The notes below the pieces were generated by a model. That model saw only the letters and a list, made by a program, of their open reading frames with translations. It was not told the origin of the DNA and ran no database searches. A stretch of DNA of 64,000 nucleotides, from contig NZ_JAUWQB010000003.1 of NCBI RefSeq assembly GCF_030611305.1, positions 1-64,000 on the forward strand, written 5' to 3'. The position numbers and the translations under genes are program-made. The DNA comes from Desulfobacula sp. (GTDB taxonomy: Bacteria; Desulfobacterota; Desulfobacteria; Desulfobacterales; Desulfobacteraceae). Shown one piece after another: positions 61,179-64,000 of the stretch. How positions within the stretch are numbered: the stretch's first letter is position 1; every line of letters begins with the position of its first letter.

Positions 61179-61899
61179 TAATATTTATCGCCTCGCTTGC
61201 AATGGTGAGGCCAAAAACACCGGGGATCCAGGATACCGTTCCGATTGGAGGTCTTGATCGACCATGATCCGGCAGTGCATCCACGGCATCTTCAAATTTG
61301 TAGGGCTGTTTGTTTAATGGTTTTTCAATGGAATAAACAGCCCTTACCCCTTTATAAAGACCCCGCCTGTGCAATCGTTGCCTGACAACCCTTGCCAGAG
61401 GACAAACACTGGTTTCACTGATATCTCCTGTCCTGATCATGGATATATCAGTTCTACCTCCGGCACCCATGCTGGAAACCACATCAAGATCCAATTGCCT
61501 TGCGCCAACAATCAGGTTTATCTTTGAATTAAGACCATCTATGGCATCCACCACCACATCAATATCTTCGAATAAAAGATCCTCAAGGCTTTTAGCATTA
61601 ATAAATGAACTGTGGAGTTCCACATTACATCCTGGGTTAATGTCTTTTACACGTTCATAGGCAAGATCGGCTTTTTCCCTTCCAATGGTAGAATTTAATG
61701 CAAACAGCTGGCGATTGATATTTGAAGCATCCACCTTATCAAAATCTATAAGATGTAAATTTCCAACACCTGTGCGGGCAAGGGCTTCTGTTGCATATGA
61801 CCCCACAGCACCAAGACCAAAAACAGCCACTGTTGCATTTTTTATTTTTCCCATATTCTTTGCTCCGAGAAGCTGCTTAGTCCTTGCAAACTGATCCAT
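61147..61899 (-). CDS. tcdA: tRNA threonylcarbamoyladenosine dehydratase (ThiF/E1-like)
   Basis: VAVFGLGAVGSYATEALARTGVGNLHLIDFDKVDASNINRQ, VVDAIDGLNSKINLI, VSSMGAGGRTD. Confidence 0.88.
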   Translation of the reverse strand: MDQFARTKQLLGAKNMGKIKNATVAVFGLGAVGSYATEALARTGVGNLHLIDFDKVDASNINRQLFALNSTIGREKADLAYERVKDINPGCNVELHSSFINAKSLEDLLFEDIDVVVDAIDGLNSKINLIVGARQLDLDVVSSMGAGGRTDISMIRTGDISETSVCPLARVVRQRLHRRGLYKGVRAVYSIEKPLNKQPYKFEDAVDALPDHGRSRPPIGTVSWIPGVFGLTIASEAINIIIQNPQSLHP

Positions 61900-62696
61900 T
61901 ACCTGTCCTTTTTCCCCTCCAAAATAGAATGAAATACCGTTAAACTGTTATTATAGGCATGTTTTGAAAATTCTTCAAATGCCATGCTGATCCTGCTTGA
62001 TGCAATCTGTGCAATGGCTGGCAAGTTTTCGGGTTCATTTAAATGGGAAGCTTTTGGTTCCGGCAAATAAGGATAGATATCAGGTGTATCTGTTTCCAGA
62101 ACAAACCGATCTTTAGAAACCCTTTTTAATGCCTTCACCACTTTTTTAGCTTTAGGATTTGTCACTGACCCGGAAAAGGAAATGTACAGGCCATTACTTT
62201 CAAACATCGGAATCATGTCTGCTGAACCGGAATAAGAATGTATTAACCCGGGAACTTTTAATTTCCCCATTTTTTTCAGGATATGGATAAACGTATCCCA
62301 GGCATTCCTGATATGGATGTTAATGGGGCGTTCCAATTGTATTGCCAGCATCAGATGATGCTCAAACACCTTGATCTGCAAATCCCGGTCACAGGTTTTA
62401 TCTGTGAAATCGAGCCCTGTCTCACCAATACCGGATGGATAGGTTAAAAGATAATATTCCAGCAGCTCTTTCCATTTATCAGATATGCTGTCCACAAACC
62501 AGGGATGTATCCCGAAACAGGGCAGGATAGAGGGGAAATCTTTTGATAGCTGCGCAGTTAATTCAAAATTATCTTCCATGGTGGCACAGGACACCATGTA
62601 TTGAACATTTGCTATTTTTGCACGATCCTCTATCCAGGGAATATCTGAAATTATCCTTGAATCATGCAGATGACAATGTGAATCAATAAAGTTCAT
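61899..62696 (-). CDS. TatD family hydrolase
   Basis: FIDSHCHLHD, CFGIHPWFVD, GIGETGLDF, HIRNAWD, LETDTPDIYP. Confidence 0.92.
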   Translation of the reverse strand: MNFIDSHCHLHDSRIISDIPWIEDRAKIANVQYMVSCATMEDNFELTAQLSKDFPSILPCFGIHPWFVDSISDKWKELLEYYLLTYPSGIGETGLDFTDKTCDRDLQIKVFEHHLMLAIQLERPINIHIRNAWDTFIHILKKMGKLKVPGLIHSYSGSADMIPMFESNGLYISFSGSVTNPKAKKVVKALKRVSKDRFVLETDTPDIYPYLPEPKASHLNEPENLPAIAQIASSRISMAFEEFSKHAYNNSLTVFHSILEGKKDR

Positions 62697-62780
62697 TTTT
62701 TTACTGGCATTTCATTAAAACAATAAGTTAAATAATACCCGACCGAAAACCGCCAATTTCCCCGATTACTGCGTTGGGCA

Positions 62781-63500
62781 CTAAACAGCAGCACATACCC
62801 GTCCCAATTGTTTTACAGCCAGATCAATATCCCATTTTGATTTATCCCTTTCACCAACAAAGTTGGAACCTGATCTGACCTCAATCACAGGAATGTCATA
62901 GAGTATTGCAATATGGGCACAGGCAGCGCCTTCCATGGCTTCCATCACAGGGGAAAAAGCCGAATAAAGCAAAGCTGCCTGTTTAAAGGAAGATGTGATT
63001 GAAGAGACTGTGATAAAAGGGCCTTTGGTTATATTAATATTGTTTGCTGAGAGCGCCTGGGACAAAATTTCATGGTAATAATCAACCCTTTCTTGTTCAA
63101 ACATATAAATCCCTTTTCTGGTTAAAGGATTTGCATCAATCAAGTCAAAAGGCAGGGGAGCGTTTTCAAGACAATCCGTTTGAATCCCGGTATGGATATA
63201 ATGTTCCCGGGTGGCGATAGCGACATCACCGATATTATAACCTGTTTGCCTGAAGACACCTGCAATACCGGTCTGTAAAATCAGGGCAGGGGATGAGTGC
63301 TCCAGATAGACGGTTAATGCATGGGCGGCATTGAACACTCCCGGACCTGTAATCATAAGGTCATATGTTTTATGGTGCACTTTTCCGGATATGATTGTCA
63401 GCCCGGTTTGGGTCAATCTTTTTGAATCACCCGGGTGTAGGGTCAGAAAATGAGCTATCTCAAAGTGTGTTGCACATAAGATGAGAAGATCAGGATTCAT
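62781..63500 (-). CDS. mqnB: futalosine hydrolase (menaquinone biosynthesis)
   Basis: Nucleosidase fold: LILCATHFEIAHF, ITGPGVFNAAHALTVYLE, LQTGIAGVF, MEAMEGAACAHIAILYDIPVIEVRSGSNFVGERDKSKWDI. Confidence 0.85.
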   Translation of the reverse strand: MNPDLLILCATHFEIAHFLTLHPGDSKRLTQTGLTIISGKVHHKTYDLMITGPGVFNAAHALTVYLEHSSPALILQTGIAGVFRQTGYNIGDVAIATREHYIHTGIQTDCLENAPLPFDLIDANPLTRKGIYMFEQERVDYYHEILSQALSANNINITKGPFITVSSITSSFKQAALLYSAFSPVMEAMEGAACAHIAILYDIPVIEVRSGSNFVGERDKSKWDIDLAVKQLGRVCAAV

Positions 63501-63939
63501 TGATCATATTTGCGATGGCGTTTAATGCCATCTTATACCCATAATGGCCAAATCCTGAAATCTGGCCTGTGACTATATCAGCCAGCATTGATTTATGGCG
63601 AAAGTCTTCCCTTTTGTAAATATTGGACAAATGAATCTCAACAACCGGGCAGGACAACAAAGCCAGGGCATCTCTCAAAGCAACGCTTGTATGGGTTAAT
63701 GCTGCCGGATTAATTATAATGCCGGCTATATTTTCATTAAAAATCTCGTGAATTTTATCAAGGATTGCCCCTTCATGATTGGACTGAAAAAAATCAAGTT
63801 CCAACCCTAATGGTATCGCCTGTTGCTCAAGATCTGTATTGATCTGATCAAGAGTGAGGGAGCCATATATTTCAGGCTCCCTTTTTCCCAGCATATTGAG
63901 ATTAGGGCCGTTAATCACTTGAATTTTTTTAGTTGCCAT
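63490..63939 (-). CDS. aroQ: 3-dehydroquinate dehydratase, type II
   Basis: IQVINGPNLNMLGKREPEIYG, FFQSNHEGAILDKIHE, IIINPAALTHTSVALRDAL, VEIHLSNIYKREDFRHKS. ATG placed at 63939. Confidence 0.93.
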   Translation of the reverse strand: MATKKIQVINGPNLNMLGKREPEIYGSLTLDQINTDLEQQAIPLGLELDFFQSNHEGAILDKIHEIFNENIAGIIINPAALTHTSVALRDALALLSCPVVEIHLSNIYKREDFRHKSMLADIVTGQISGFGHYGYKMALNAIANMINES

Positions 63940-64000
63940 AGTTTTGAGCCGCCTCGTAACCCAGTTCAAAAGCTTTAAGATTCTTATCCAGAAAAGCCTT
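63929..64000 (-). CDS. C-terminal end of a gene cut by the window edge, possibly 2-oxoacid:acceptor oxidoreductase gamma subunit
   Basis: Open to the window edge: ...KAFLDKNLKAFELGYEAAQNYGN*. NLKAFELGYE resembles the C-terminus of gamma subunits; 11-bp overlap with aroQ. Confidence 0.5.
   Translation of the reverse strand, partial: KAFLDKNLKAFELGYEAAQNYGN

Noticed and set aside
1-64000. CRISPR arrays, tRNA/rRNA genes, transposases or integrases
   Set aside because: None recognised by eye: no regularly spaced repeats, no cloverleaf candidates and no IS or integrase motifs in the ORFs. A tRNAscan and ISfinder run would be needed to be sure.

Overview
The window looks like a chromosome segment of an anaerobic sulfate-reducing deltaproteobacterium (Desulfobacterales-like). 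This taxon call is inferred from the Hmc redox complex, NfnAB, CooT, the futalosine hydrolase and fatty-acid oxidation genes. Most of it is housekeeping or energy metabolism: a GcvT-SHMT fusion, GTP-type PEPCK, thiolase and acyl-CoA dehydrogenase, a full hmcABCDEF locus with its Rrf1/sensor kinase/Rrf2 regulators, nfnAB, tmk, queD, dnaJ, ubiE/menG, nadB, an acyl-CoA ligase, tcdA, tatD, mqnB and aroQ. The standout is a co-directional minus-strand antiviral-type operon of about 22 kb (about 34.7-56.6 kb) between ubiE and nadB. In transcription order it encodes a SNF2 helicase (DrmD-like), a giant N6-adenine methyltransferase (DrmMI-like), an OLD-family ATPase/TOPRIM nuclease (GajA-like), a UvrD-like helicase (GajB-like), an AlbA_2/HATPase_c_4/HTH protein, a 2.1k-aa DEAD/DUF1998-type helicase with a putative PD-(D/E)XK-like C-terminal domain, and a RelE-like/UvrD helicase fusion. 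A 40-aa ORF may follow. It resembles DISARM with a Gabija-like pair nested inside, but no stand-alone DrmB or PLD-type DrmC is visible. Other notable items are a 43-aa HmcD missed by the ORF track, a 38-bp perfect palindrome beside the defence operon, a HicAB-like three-gene cassette and a strong bidirectional terminator after nfnB. All calls come from reading motifs and gene order; no database search was run.
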